NCBI RefSeq assembly: GCF_030546645.1
Contig: NZ_JAUOTO010000006.1
Location: 372,001-436,000 of the forward strand
Reading direction: 5' to 3'
DNA: 64,000 nt
DNA from: Flavitalea plasmicola
Lineage (GTDB): Bacteria > Bacteroidota > Bacteroidia > Chitinophagales > Chitinophagaceae
Each line of letters begins with the position of its first letter. Within the stretch, counting starts at the first letter, position 1. Of this stretch, positions 51,775 to 59,775 are shown piece after piece. The position numbers were made by a program, and so were the translations under genes. The notes below the pieces were generated by a model. The model searched no databases. It had not been told where the DNA came from and saw nothing but the letters and a program-made list of their open reading frames with translations.

Positions 51775-52551
51775 TTATTCTCCCTTGAAATCAGGGACCC
51801 GCTTACCCAGAAAAGCCTGGACGCCCTCCGCATAATCCTTTGTAGCAGCCGCCTTTTGCTGCAGCTCGTCCTCCAACAGGAGCTGGGCCTCAAAAGAATT
51901 GACAGTAGAATAATTGAGGGCATGCTTGGTAAGAGCCAGGGCTTTCGTTGGAAGTCGCGCCAGCGTGACCGCCAGGGCATGTGAGGCTGATTCAAATTCC
52001 GTTTCCTCATAAACCTTGTACACCATCCCCATTCTTTCCGCCTCACTGGCAATGACCTTGTCTCCCAGCATAGCTATGGCTGATGCACGCTGCCAGCCCA
52101 CCAGCCGGGGAAGAAAATAGGTGCCTCCGCTGTCGGGTATGAGGCCTATCTTCGAAAAAGCCTGGATAAAAGAGGCCGAGGCCGAAGCTACGACGACATC
52201 ACAGCAAAGGGCGATATTGGCACCCGCGCCTGCCGCTACACCCCTCACCGCCGCCAGAACAGGCTTGGGAAGGTTCCGGATACGGGTGATGATCGGGTTA
52301 TAATGCTCGCTGAGGATCGTCTCCATGCCCGGCCCTTCCGGGTCGACCACTTCCGCCAGATCCTGGCCCGCACAAAATCCCTTGCCGGCGCCCGTCAGGT
52401 AGACGGCTCTCACTTCATGAAGGCTGGCGCATTCATCCAACCGGCTTTGTAAAAGCAATGCCATCTCCCTATTGAATACATTCAGCTTGTCGGGACGGTT
52501 CAGCGTGATAAAAGCGATGTGGTCGCGGACCTCGAATAATATAGAAGACAT
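51775..52551 (-). CDS. paaG: 2-(1,2-epoxy-1,2-dihydrophenyl)acetyl-CoA isomerase PaaG
   Basis: A crotonase-family isomerase of 258 residues that turns the ring-epoxide of phenylacetyl-CoA into oxepin-CoA. The oxyanion hole is formed by 'GKGFCAGQDLAEV' and 'GVAAGAGANIALCCDVVVA'; the Asp of 'GLIPDSGGTYFLPRLVG' (about 135) is the PaaG-type catalytic residue. The order paaD-paaG-paaI-paaY on the same strand confirms the assignment. Confidence 0.92.
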   Translation of the reverse strand: MSSILFEVRDHIAFITLNRPDKLNVFNREMALLLQSRLDECASLHEVRAVYLTGAGKGFCAGQDLAEVVDPEGPGMETILSEHYNPIITRIRNLPKPVLAAVRGVAAGAGANIALCCDVVVASASASFIQAFSKIGLIPDSGGTYFLPRLVGWQRASAIAMLGDKVIASEAERMGMVYKVYEETEFESASHALAVTLARLPTKALALTKHALNYSTVNSFEAQLLLEDELQQKAAATKDYAEGVQAFLGKRVPDFKGE

Positions 52552-52569
52552 GTGGATATAATTAGAAGA

Positions 52570-53082
52570 TCAATGACACTTGAAATAGTCGAATGGCTCT
52601 TTACAATCTTCACAGCGATACAGGGCCTTACACGCCGTACTTCCAAATTCACTGATCAGGCGGGTATGGTAGGAATGGCAATGCGGGCACTGGACAGCCT
52701 CTTCCCGCTGAAATGGCCTTACGTGGCACACCTGCTGCAATGGGTTGGGCGGAGCAATACCATAAGCTTTCAATTTATCCTTGCCCTCCTGGCTCATCCA
52801 TTCCGTCGTCCACGCCGGCGAAAGCACCGTAGTGATCCGGACATTGCCATAGCCATGCCGGCCCAACGCGGCCCCTATTTCGGTGCGGATCATGTCCATC
52901 GCAGGACAACCGCTATAGGTGGGCGTTATAACGACTTCCACCTTATCTCCGTCCACTTTAATATCCCGGACGATACCCAGGTCCAGTATAGACAGCACAG
53001 GAACTTCCGGATCGTTCACTTCCTTCAGTAACGATCGGATCTCCGCTATAGAGACGGTTGCGCTATCGTGGTGACGTTCCAT
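52570..53082 (-). CDS. paaD: Phenylacetyl-CoA epoxidase subunit PaaD
   Basis: PaaD is the DUF59/MIP18-like protein needed for maturation or assembly of the epoxidase. The 170-residue protein has the DUF59 part (about 8-90, 'VNDPEVPVLSILDLGIV', 'YSGCPAMDMI') and a C-terminal zinc-ribbon-like region with 'CPHCHS' and 'CEDCKEPF'. The ATG at 53082 overlaps the paaC stop in TAATG, so translation is coupled; an ATG at 53088 is also possible. Longer open frame up to 53187 lies inside paaC and is not used. Confidence 0.93.
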   Translation of the reverse strand: MERHHDSATVSIAEIRSLLKEVNDPEVPVLSILDLGIVRDIKVDGDKVEVVITPTYSGCPAMDMIRTEIGAALGRHGYGNVRITTVLSPAWTTEWMSQEGKDKLKAYGIAPPNPLQQVCHVRPFQREEAVQCPHCHSYHTRLISEFGSTACKALYRCEDCKEPFDYFKCH

Positions 53083-53849
53083 TACCATTCGCATCCGGGG
53101 TAAGCTCTTTGCAGGAATTGCATCTCCGCCAGGACATAGCCTAGTTGCTCCGTGTGACGCCCTTCTTTTCCACCCGTCTGCATCCACTGCGTCGACGGGT
53201 ATGTCAACCCTGCTTCGTCAAATATATTTTTGATCCTTTCCTCCCATTTCAGTCGTAGCAATGAAAGATCCGGACCTATCCCGGCGCCGGTGGCCCATAG
53301 CTCATAAGGAACAGGCGTATGCAACTCTCCCGTGAATTTCCATAGTTCATCCAGGGCCCTGACCATACGCGCATGGCTTTCCTCCGTGCCGTCTCCCAGC
53401 CGGATGACCCACTCGCTGCTCCAGCGAAGGTGGTAGATGGCCTCTTTATAGGCTTTAGCCCCGATGGCCGCCAATGTGGTATCATTGCCTTTCGCCAGCC
53501 ACGCATACAGGTCGACCTGGTGGGCGCTGAAGAAGAACTGGCGCAGGATGGTCTTTGCCCAGTCACCATTGGTCTGCTCTGCCAGCAGGCAATTCCTGAA
53601 ATCCCAGCCGTCCCGCAAATAGGCCAGGCTGTCTTCCGTAGCGCTGATGCCCTCTTCGTTCGAAAGCTGTGCGGCATATTGATAAAAATTTCTTGCCTGT
53701 CCTATCAGGTCCAGGGCAATATTGGAAATGGCGATATCCTGCTCCAGGATAGGCCCATGCCCCGTCCATTCGCTGTTGCGGTGACCCAGGATGAGGACGT
53801 CGTCTGCCAGGTGGAGGACATACTGAAAAAGAAAGGTTGATTCAGACAT
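53082..53849 (-). CDS. paaC: Phenylacetyl-CoA epoxidase structural subunit PaaC
   Basis: The structural, non-catalytic ferritin-fold partner of PaaA. The 255-residue protein shows 'HRNSEWTGHGPILEQDIAISNIALDLIGQARNF' (key parts 'ILEQDIA' and 'DLIGQAR') and 'YHLRWSSEWVIRLGDGT', which define the family. It starts 1 base after the paaB stop. PaaA and PaaC form the (AC)2 core of the oxygenase. Confidence 0.94.
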   Translation of the reverse strand: MSESTFLFQYVLHLADDVLILGHRNSEWTGHGPILEQDIAISNIALDLIGQARNFYQYAAQLSNEEGISATEDSLAYLRDGWDFRNCLLAEQTNGDWAKTILRQFFFSAHQVDLYAWLAKGNDTTLAAIGAKAYKEAIYHLRWSSEWVIRLGDGTEESHARMVRALDELWKFTGELHTPVPYELWATGAGIGPDLSLLRLKWEERIKNIFDEAGLTYPSTQWMQTGGKEGRHTEQLGYVLAEMQFLQRAYPGCEW

Positions 53850-53850
53850 G

Positions 53851-54135
53851 TTACATGTGCTTTAGTTCGTCCGGCAAGTCGTAAAACGTCGGATGCCGGT
53901 AGACCTTATCATTGGCCGGATCGTAAAAGCTGGCTGCCTCATCCGGGTTGGAGGCATGAATATGTTTACTTTCTACTACCCAGATACTGACTCCCTCCAT
54001 GCGACGGGTATATACATCCCTCGCATTTTCGATAGCCATCTCCGCATCTGCGGCATGCAGGCTGCCCGCATGCTTGTGATCCAGCCCCTGTTTGCTCCGG
54101 ATGAAGATCTCCCAAAGTGGCCACTGATTTGACAT
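53851..54135 (-). CDS. paaB: Phenylacetyl-CoA epoxidase subunit PaaB
   Basis: A 94-residue bridging subunit of the epoxidase. 'PLWEIFIRSKQGLDHKHAGSL' (shown here by 'WEIFIR' and 'GLDHKHAGS') and 'NARDVYTRRMEGVSIWVV' are the family hallmarks. The ATG at 54135 is chosen by the conserved N-terminus (MSNQWPLWE) and lies 2 bases after the paaA stop. Confidence 0.94.
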   Translation of the reverse strand: MSNQWPLWEIFIRSKQGLDHKHAGSLHAADAEMAIENARDVYTRRMEGVSIWVVESKHIHASNPDEAASFYDPANDKVYRHPTFYDLPDELKHM

Positions 54136-54137
54136 AA

Positions 54138-55088
54138 TTATGCAATCTCTTTTTTTACTGAATTTCGTGACACCTTTTCTGCATACGCCATCGCCGCCTC
54201 TCTTACCCACGCCCCGTCCTCATGCGCTTTGACCCTCGCCTCCAGCCGCTCTTTATTGCAAGGCCCGTTACCCTTGATCACATTCCAGAATTCATCCCAG
54301 TCAATGGCCCCGAAATCATAATGCTGCTTGTCTTCATTCCATACCAGGTCCGGATCGGGCAAGGTCATTCCCAGTATCTTCACCTGTTCTGCGGACACGT
54401 CCACGAACTTTTGACGTAATTCATCATTTGAAAAACGCTTGATCTTCCACTGCATGCTTTGTGCGCTATTGGGAGACGCGTCATCATTGGGCCCAAACAT
54501 CATGACTGAAGGCCACCACCAACGGTTGATCGCATCCTGACACATCCGCCGCTGAGCCTCGCTGCCTCTGCTTAGCGTAAGCAGGATCTCAAACCCCTGC
54601 CGTTGATGAAAGCTTTCCTCCTTACAGATCCGGACCATGGCCCGCGCATACGGTCCATAGGAAGCCCGGCACAATGGCACCTGGTTCATAATTGCCGCTC
54701 CATCCACCAGCCAGCCGATGGCGCCCATATCCGCCCAGGTGAGTGTCGGATAATTGAATATAGAAGAATACTTGGCTTTCCCGGTGTGCAGCTGCTCCAG
54801 CAGCTCATCCCGGCCTGTGCCCAGCGTTTCGGTCGCCGAATACAGGTAAAGCCCGTGCCCCGCCTCATCCTGCACCTTGGCGATCAGTGTCGCCTTGCGT
54901 CGAAGGGTCGGGGCCCTCGTGATCCAGTTGGCTTCTGGCAGCATCCCTACGATCTCGCTATGAGCATGCTGGGACATCTGGCGGACCAATGTCTTACGGT
55001 AGGCATCGGGCATCCAGTCCTTAGGCTCGATACGAATATCCGCGTCTATCTTATCCTGGAATATTTTTTCAAGATCCTGCACAGACAT
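54138..55088 (-). CDS. paaA: Phenylacetyl-CoA epoxidase catalytic subunit PaaA
   Basis: The di-iron oxygenase that adds an epoxide to the aromatic ring of phenylacetyl-CoA. The 316-residue ferritin-fold protein carries the iron ligands in 'HSEIVGM', '[10 protein letters not shown]' (ExxH), and '[15 protein letters not shown]' (EExxH). The length and motifs are those of PaaA. It is the first gene of paaABCDGIY; an operator-promoter region lies just upstream. Confidence 0.96.
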   Translation of the reverse strand: MSVQDLEKIFQDKIDADIRIEPKDWMPDAYRKTLVRQMSQHAHSEIVGMLPEANWITRAPTLRRKATLIAKVQDEAGHGLYLYSATETLGTGRDELLEQLHTGKAKYSSIFNYPTLTWADMGAIGWLVDGAAIMNQVPLCRASYGPYARAMVRICKEESFHQRQGFEILLTLSRGSEAQRRMCQDAINRWWWPSVMMFGPNDDASPNSAQSMQWKIKRFSNDELRQKFVDVSAEQVKILGMTLPDPDLVWNEDKQHYDFGAIDWDEFWNVIKGNGPCNKERLEARVKAHEDGAWVREAAMAYAEKVSRNSVKKEIA

Positions 55089-55107
55089 ATGATAAAATTT
55101 GCAGCTG

Positions 55108-55150
55108 TAAAGATACTTTTTTTATCTTAAACATACTAACAACTGTTAGT
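55108..55150 (-). promoter_or_regulatory. paaA promoter with TetR-type operator
   Basis: On the minus strand 55115-55108 reads TATCTTTA, a near-consensus -7 element 19 bases before the paaA ATG. ACTAACA-AC-TGTTAGT at 55135-55150 is a perfect inverted repeat with 7-bp arms and lies where the -33 element should be; a TTG is inside it. The same repeat with one change precedes tetR. Binding of the repressor would block the promoter. Confidence 0.7.
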
Positions 55151-55185
55151 TCCGTTCCAAATCCAGCGATTGTGCTTTTTTTCGC

Positions 55186-55398
55186 CTCCTGTGGACGAAT
55201 TATGCCGACCTTTTTGATATCAATCATAAGAACAACAGCGAGTCCATCTGGGAAATTCAATACGATGGCTACAACGGCAGCGTAGGCAACTGGACCCCTT
55301 CCCGGTTTGTAGGGGATGGCTGGATAAAACTCTCGACGCCCACCAGGGTGCCGGGGTCTATTTTACCTGGTATCAAAATCTATTACCACTTTCTCTGA
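55186..55398 (+). pseudogene. Fragment of a RagB/SusD-family outer-membrane gene
   Basis: The plus strand between paaA and paaE holds an open stretch without a start codon. It translates to '...YADLFDINHKNNSESIWE' and 'IQYDGYNGSVGNWTPSRFVG' and ends at a TGA (55396-55398), inside the paaE 3' end. The piece 'DLFDxNxxNNSESIxEIQY' is a hallmark of SusD proteins, which bind glycans at the cell surface. Only about 70 of some 500 residues remain. It is a decayed remnant, evidence that a SusC/SusD locus once stood or was inserted here. Confidence 0.7.
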
Positions 55399-56451
55399 TC
55401 TGGGATGGGACTGGCAGGTAAGAATAAATCTTTCCGACAGTTCGTCTTCTTCCAGCGCATAATTAACATCCATTTCCACCTCTCCTTCCACCAGCTTGGC
55501 CCGGCAGGTACAACAGACCCCGCCCTTACAGGCAAAAGGCAGGTCGGCGCCCTGCAATAAGGCGGCATCCAGAACAGAATCACCTTCAAAAGGCAGGTCG
55601 AACTCAACGCTGGCGCCATCGAGCCGTACGGTCACCCGGCTGATCTTTCCGGTCAGCGGTGTCTTGACGGCAGCATTTTCTACGCCCCCTGCCGATGAAA
55701 GCCTTTCCTGGGTATGGAACAATTCGAAATGGATCTTACGGTGATCAACACCTTTTTCCTCCAGCCAGCTTTTCACCGTGAAGATCATTTGTGCCGGCCC
55801 GCATAGAAATACCTCATCCGTGCCCGCCAGGTCGATCAGCTTGTCGCAAAGCTCCGCACACTTCAACGCGTCGATCCTGCCCTGGTGCAGGGAAATATCC
55901 GTTTTTTCCCGGCTAAGGATATGGTGCAGCGCCAGGCGATGCATATACCGGTTTTTCAACGCCTCCAACTCCTCCCGGAATATGATGGAAGGCCTGTGAC
56001 GGTTGCCGTACACCAGGGTGAACTGACTGTCCGGCTCGGCCGCCAGCACCGTCTTGATCAGGGATAGGATAGGTGTGATGCCGCTGCCTGCTGCAAAAGC
56101 CAGGTAGCTTTTGGGCTTCGCCGGGTCAAGGGGAGTATAGAATGCGCCGGTGGGCGGGAGCACCTCCAGCTCGTCTCCTATTCTCAGCCGATCATTGGCA
56201 TAAGTGGAGAAAAGTCCCCCCGGCACTTTTTTAACGGCAATTCTGAGCTCCTCTTCAAAAGGGCTGCTGCAGATGGAATAGCTTCGACGTATCTCCTCTT
56301 CCCCTACGCGGGTCCTGATCGTGATGTTCTGCCCCTGGATGAACCTGAATTCCTCCTGGAGATCCTTTGGAACGGCAAAGGCGACGGAGACACAATCGTT
56401 TGTTTCACGACGGACATCCTGTACCCGTAATTTCCTGAAATGACTGGCCAT
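55363..56451 (-). CDS. paaE: Phenylacetyl-CoA epoxidase reductase subunit PaaE
   Basis: The NADPH-dependent reductase that feeds electrons to PaaA. The 362-residue protein has a ferredoxin-reductase part (1-245: FAD-binding 'RRSYSICSSP', NAD-binding 'FAAGSGITPILSLI', 'VFLCGPAQMIF') and a C-terminal plant-type [2Fe-2S] domain with 'CKGGVCCTCRAKL' and the fourth Cys in 'FILTCQSHP'. The gene is separated from paaA by a 274-base spacer with the SusD remnant, an uncommon arrangement, since paaE normally follows paaD. The start lies 8 bases from a heptameric repeat array. Confidence 0.93.
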   Translation of the reverse strand: MASHFRKLRVQDVRRETNDCVSVAFAVPKDLQEEFRFIQGQNITIRTRVGEEEIRRSYSICSSPFEEELRIAVKKVPGGLFSTYANDRLRIGDELEVLPPTGAFYTPLDPAKPKSYLAFAAGSGITPILSLIKTVLAAEPDSQFTLVYGNRHRPSIIFREELEALKNRYMHRLALHHILSREKTDISLHQGRIDALKCAELCDKLIDLAGTDEVFLCGPAQMIFTVKSWLEEKGVDHRKIHFELFHTQERLSSAGGVENAAVKTPLTGKISRVTVRLDGASVEFDLPFEGDSVLDAALLQGADLPFACKGGVCCTCRAKLVEGEVEMDVNYALEEDELSERFILTCQSHPRSEKVVIDFDTR

Positions 56452-56459
56452 TTTTTTTG

Positions 56460-56490
56460 AGCTGCAAGCTGTGAGCTACAAGCCACAAGC
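56460..56490. repeat. Heptameric AGC-repeat array, left arm of an inverted pair
   Basis: 7-base units AGCTGCA, AGCTGTG, AGCTACA, AGCCACA and AGC follow one another. The other arm lies at 56523-56556 in opposite orientation. The pair fills the space between paaE and tetR and could fold into a long imperfect hairpin. Confidence 0.6.
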
Positions 56491-56522
56491 AAGATCTTTT
56501 AAGTCTGATATGATTATTAGGT

Positions 56523-56556
56523 GCCGCTTGCAGCTTGTAGCTTGCCGCTTGTGGCT
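56523..56556. repeat. Heptameric AGC-repeat array, right arm of an inverted pair
   Basis: Read on the minus strand this is AGCCACA, AGCGGCA, AGCTACA, AGCTGCA, AGCGGC. It ends in the stop codon of tetR and is the reverse-oriented partner of the array at 56460-56490. Confidence 0.6.
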
Positions 56557-57145
56557 ACTTCTTCAGTCCCTCGATAAGGTATTTTACCATATTCGTCTCC
56601 AATGCCTCGGCGCTGGTGCTCTTGCGGCTCCGCTGCCAGGAGTCTATGCCGCTGACGGCGGATAATATGATCAGCACGGCTACATATGGATCGATATGTT
56701 TCATCTCCCCCTTGGCAATACCCTCTTCTATTATATCTCCCAGCCGCTTGCGATAGCTCCTTCTTTGACTGAGAAAATTGGAGAGATAAGGCTCGGGCAA
56801 ATGCCGCCATTCATGGTCGGAAATATAAATGAACTCATATTGGTCCAGCATCATGCGGATATGCAGCCGGATAATGGCCTCCATCTTCTTCAGCGTGGAC
56901 TCACTGCTGGATTCCACCTGCTCCAGGTTGGTCATGAACTCATTGGCTACTTTAAAGCAGATAGTCTGTAATATTTCCGACTTCGATTGAATATGATTGT
57001 ACAGGCTGGCGGCTTCCACACCCACATTCTCGGCCAGATCCCGCATCGACGCCGCCCCAAATCCCTTTTCCCGGAAGAGCTTGGACGCCTTTTCGATAAT
57101 GACCTCCTTTTTAGTGCTGTTCTTTTTACCCTGGATCTTTGCCAT
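56555..57145 (-). CDS. TetR/AcrR-family regulator, probable repressor of the paa genes (PaaR-like)
   Basis: A 196-residue TetR-type regulator. The N-terminal HTH (about 15-60) reads 'IEKASKLFREKGFGAASMRDLAENVGVEAASLYNHI', recognised by 'FGAASMRDLAENVGV' and 'SLYNHI'. The C-terminal ligand domain resembles PaaR/TetR_C_11-type regulators. It sits upstream of paaE on the same strand, and the inverted repeat ACTAACA-NN-TGTTAG occurs both before its own gene and before paaA, so it probably represses both and is released by phenylacetyl-CoA. This ligand is known for PaaR of other bacteria and is an inference here. Confidence 0.85.
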   Translation of the reverse strand: MAKIQGKKNSTKKEVIIEKASKLFREKGFGAASMRDLAENVGVEAASLYNHIQSKSEILQTICFKVANEFMTNLEQVESSSESTLKKMEAIIRLHIRMMLDQYEFIYISDHEWRHLPEPYLSNFLSQRRSYRKRLGDIIEEGIAKGEMKHIDPYVAVLIILSAVSGIDSWQRSRKSTSAEALETNMVKYLIEGLKK

Positions 57146-57154
57146 ATGGAGCGT

Positions 57155-57185
57155 AAAGATAGAAAAATACTAACAAGTGTTAGCC
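57155..57185 (-). promoter_or_regulatory. tetR promoter with TetR-type operator
   Basis: On the minus strand 57162-57155 reads TATCTTTA (-7 element, same octamer as at paaA). ACTAACA-AG-TGTTAGC at 57170-57185 is an inverted repeat that differs from the paaA operator in one arm base. It suggests autoregulation. Confidence 0.65.
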
Positions 57186-57266
57186 GTCGATTTTTAGAAA
57201 ATTTTAAGATTCTTTTCCCAGCATAGAAAGTTTTACAGGCGTAAATGCCCTAAACCAAACTTCACT

Positions 57267-57986
57267 ATGGTCACTATCTATCTGATCGCGTACAACGAAG
57301 AGCTTCTATTGCCTTATACCATCAGGTTCTACCAACAGCGTTTCCCCGGATGTGAAATAGTCATATATGACAATTTTTCGACGGATAATACCAGGGAAAT
57401 AGCCAGGCAGCATAATTGTAAAGTGCTGAATTTTTATACGAATGACAAAATGAGCGATCAGGCATTATTGAATATCAAGAACAGCTGCTGGAAAAATGCC
57501 GCGACAGACTGGGTGGTCGTGTGCGATGTGGATGAATGGTTGGATATTCATCCTGAATATCTTTTATCCACCAAAGCCACCATCATCCGCACCTGGTTCA
57601 CGAATATGATAAATATGAAAGATGATTGGGACATAGCCGGAATGGATCATGGGGTGATATATAAGGACTTTCCAGGCAAATGGATCTGTTTCAACAAGGC
57701 GAGGATAAAAGAGATGAACTATGGCTATGGCGCTCACGAAGCCCATCCCATAGGGGAGATCATTTTCTCCGAGAAAGAATTCCTGCTGCTTCATTACAAA
57801 TACATCAACCTGCAGTATGTCCTTCAACGATACAAAGAATTTGCCAAGCGGCTTAGCCGGCATAACCTAAAACTGAAATTGAGCTATCATTACCGATTCC
57901 CTGCTCATAAAATAAAGAAGCAATTCTACTGGCACCAGAAGAATGCGCAGCGGATAGAGACTGTACGCCCGCCCCTTGTCCTGTGA
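57267..57986 (+). CDS. Glycosyltransferase family 2-like protein
   Basis: A 239-residue GT-A-fold enzyme. The N-terminus 'VTIYLIAYNEELLLPYTI' and 'VIYDNFSTDNTREIA' form the nucleotide-binding half, and 'VVCDVDEWLDIHP' carries the DxD metal motif (about 89-93). The C-terminal part is basic with an amphipathic end. The sugar and acceptor are unknown; it may act in surface polysaccharide or protein glycosylation. It is transcribed alone, 81 bases after the tetR operator in the opposite direction. Confidence 0.75.
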   Translation: MVTIYLIAYNEELLLPYTIRFYQQRFPGCEIVIYDNFSTDNTREIARQHNCKVLNFYTNDKMSDQALLNIKNSCWKNAATDWVVVCDVDEWLDIHPEYLLSTKATIIRTWFTNMINMKDDWDIAGMDHGVIYKDFPGKWICFNKARIKEMNYGYGAHEAHPIGEIIFSEKEFLLLHYKYINLQYVLQRYKEFAKRLSRHNLKLKLSYHYRFPAHKIKKQFYWHQKNAQRIETVRPPLVL

Positions 57987-58005
57987 CTGAAATTATGTAG
58001 GTTTG
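57976..58005 (+). promoter_or_regulatory. Promoter of the PfkB-type kinase gene
   Basis: TTG at 57976-57978 and TAGGTTTG at 57998-58005 are spaced by 19 bases, a full Bacteroidota promoter. It overlaps the last codons of the glycosyltransferase gene. The 5' leader would be about 73 nt and includes a CCCCC/GGGGG hairpin close to 58051-58070. Confidence 0.65.
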
Positions 58006-58082
58006 CACCGCCTGACAAAGCTCCTTAAGGCCATTTTTAATTTAATTCACACCCCCTTAGGAGCCGGGGGCAAACAAACGCT

Positions 58083-59006
58083 ATGTCTCTAATTGTTGTC
58101 GGTTCCATGGCATATGACGCCATTGAGACCCCTTTCGGTAAAACAGATTGGATTGTTGGTGGAGCCGCTACCTATGCCGCTTATGCAGCCAGCAACTTCA
58201 TCAGGCCCATTAACCAGGTGTCCATTGTCGGCTACGATTTCGCTCAGGAAGAAATGGACGAATTAACGCGCAGAGGCGTGAACCTGGAAGGCGTGGAAAT
58301 CGTATCCGATAAAAAGTCCTTCTTCTGGAGTGGTCGCTACCACATGGACATGAACACCCGGGATACCCTGGTGACTGACCTCAATGTACTGACCGACTTC
58401 AATCCCATCATTCCGGAAAGCTACCAGGGCAGCGAATTCGTCATGCTCGGCAACGTATTGCCCAGCCTGCAGATCAGCGTCGTTCAGCAGCTGAAGATCC
58501 GTCCCAAGCTCATTGTCATGGATACCATGAACTTCTGGATGGACAATGCCTTGCCCGACCTGAAAAAGCTCCTTACCATGGTGGACGTGCTGTTGGTCAA
58601 TGACAGCGAAGCCCGTCAACTCAGCGGCCAGTTCTCCCTGGTCAAGGCGGCAAAAGAGATCCAGAAAATGGGACCCCAATATCTCGTTATTAAGAAAGGG
58701 GAACATGGGGCATTGCTTTTCCATGGGGACCAGGTCTTTTTTGCACCCGCCCTGCCCCTGGAAGAGGTCTTTGATCCCACCGGTGCCGGCGACACGTTTG
58801 CAGGAGGCTTCATCGGTCATATCGCCCAGACCCGCGATGTCTCATTCGAAAATATGAAGACGGCCATTATCGTAGGCTCGGCCATGGCATCCTTCTGCGT
58901 AGAGAAATTCGGCCCCACCCGCCTTAAAGAGATCACCAAACGGGATATTGACGGCCGGATCAGACAATTCGTAGACCTGGTAAATTTCGATATCGAACTG
59001 GTATAA
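58083..59006 (+). CDS. PfkB-family carbohydrate/nucleoside kinase
   Basis: A ribokinase-fold kinase of 307 residues. The N-terminal 'GGAATYAAYAAS' (about 24-35) contacts the sugar and 'DPTGAGDTFAGGFIGH' (about 230-245) holds the catalytic Asp and anion hole. The N-terminus and length resemble adenosine kinase-like and inosine kinase-like members common in Bacteroidota, but the substrate is open. A strong terminator follows 3 bases after the stop. Confidence 0.85.
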   Translation: MSLIVVGSMAYDAIETPFGKTDWIVGGAATYAAYAASNFIRPINQVSIVGYDFAQEEMDELTRRGVNLEGVEIVSDKKSFFWSGRYHMDMNTRDTLVTDLNVLTDFNPIIPESYQGSEFVMLGNVLPSLQISVVQQLKIRPKLIVMDTMNFWMDNALPDLKKLLTMVDVLLVNDSEARQLSGQFSLVKAAKEIQKMGPQYLVIKKGEHGALLFHGDQVFFAPALPLEEVFDPTGAGDTFAGGFIGHIAQTRDVSFENMKTAIIVGSAMASFCVEKFGPTRLKEITKRDIDGRIRQFVDLVNFDIELV

Positions 59007-59009
59007 ATA

Positions 59010-59041
59010 AAAAGGCCGGCTCGGGTGTGAGCCGGCCTTTT
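59010..59041 (+). terminator. Strong bidirectional-type terminator after the PfkB gene
   Basis: AAAGGCCGGCTC (59011-59022) pairs perfectly with GAGCCGGCCTTT (59029-59040) around the loop GGGTGT, followed by TTC. A-rich and T-rich flanks let it work on both strands and so also end the converging lipoprotein gene at 59057. Confidence 0.9.
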
Positions 59042-59056
59042 CTTATCTGGACCAGA

Positions 59057-59596
59057 CTATTTCAGTTCCACTCCTACACTCGCGCGTGTCTCATCATGGA
59101 ATAAGTTCAGCGTCTTTGGCTTTGCACCCGCAGGGATCTTGTATTTAATACCCGCAATCTCCTTCGTGGATTCAGCATCGACACCGGAAGAATTACCGTC
59201 TGCTTCAGTGATATTCTGGTTGTTATCCAGGGTCAGCCGAAAATTGCTGGTACTGAAAAAGAAATTGTGGCCGCCTACCTTATTCTTATTTGTCACGTCC
59301 AGGTCAAAGGTCAGCTCGATACCCTCATCCTTGCCGTCGGGATTCTGCAAAGCGATGGCCTTAGCATTCTTGATCTTTATAAACGCTTCCTTGTTCTTGC
59401 CCAGCAGGACGGTGTCAGGGCTGAAGGTCACTGTATAGGTCTTGGGCTCATTGGTTGGGGCGGCCTTGGTTTCGTCTTTCTTGGCAGGTTCCTGCGTGGT
59501 GCCGGCATCGGACGATGCATCCTTATTCTTGCCTTTGCAGGAATACATAAAGGAGAAGGTTGCGATAGCTACGACAGGGATAAACAATTTTTTCAT
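59057..59596 (-). CDS. Lipoprotein of unknown function
   Basis: A 179-residue protein with a signal peptide and lipobox-like 'FMYSC' (Cys20) followed by a Lys/Asp/Thr-rich linker (about 21-50) and a beta-rich domain with 'TVTFSPDTVLLGKNKEAFIKI' (key part 'DTVLLGKNKEAF'). I do not recognise the family. The ATG at 59596 gives a proper signal; ATG 59602 is two codons upstream. It is monocistronic and ends at the terminator at 59010-59041. Confidence 0.75.
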   Translation of the reverse strand: MKKLFIPVVAIATFSFMYSCKGKNKDASSDAGTTQEPAKKDETKAAPTNEPKTYTVTFSPDTVLLGKNKEAFIKIKNAKAIALQNPDGKDEGIELTFDLDVTNKNKVGGHNFFFSTSNFRLTLDNNQNITEADGNSSGVDAESTKEIAGIKYKIPAGAKPKTLNLFHDETRASVGVELK

Positions 59597-59736
59597 GTAC
59601 ATCAGTTTAAAGTTTTGACAGATATTAAAACCAGGCAAATCTCCTTCATAAATATTCATACCAAAATTATTCCTGGTTTATTTTTCACGATTTACCAATC
59701 ATACCCATTCTCCGGGAGGGTAATCTTTAAAAAAAT

Positions 59737-59767
59737 TTGGATTTTCTTGCTTTCATGCCTATTTTTG
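59737..59767 (+). promoter_or_regulatory. Promoter of the asd attenuator/transcript
   Basis: TTG (59737-59739) and TATTTTTG (59760-59767) are spaced by 20 bases, matching the Bacteroidota promoter. Transcription would start near 59772, just before the leader peptide frame, and about 155 bases before asd. Confidence 0.7.
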
Positions 59768-59775
59768 GCCCCGTT

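Noticed and set aside
58045-58080. CCCCC/GGGGG hairpin before the PfkB gene as a riboswitch
   Set aside because: One short stem without further structure; not enough to claim regulation.
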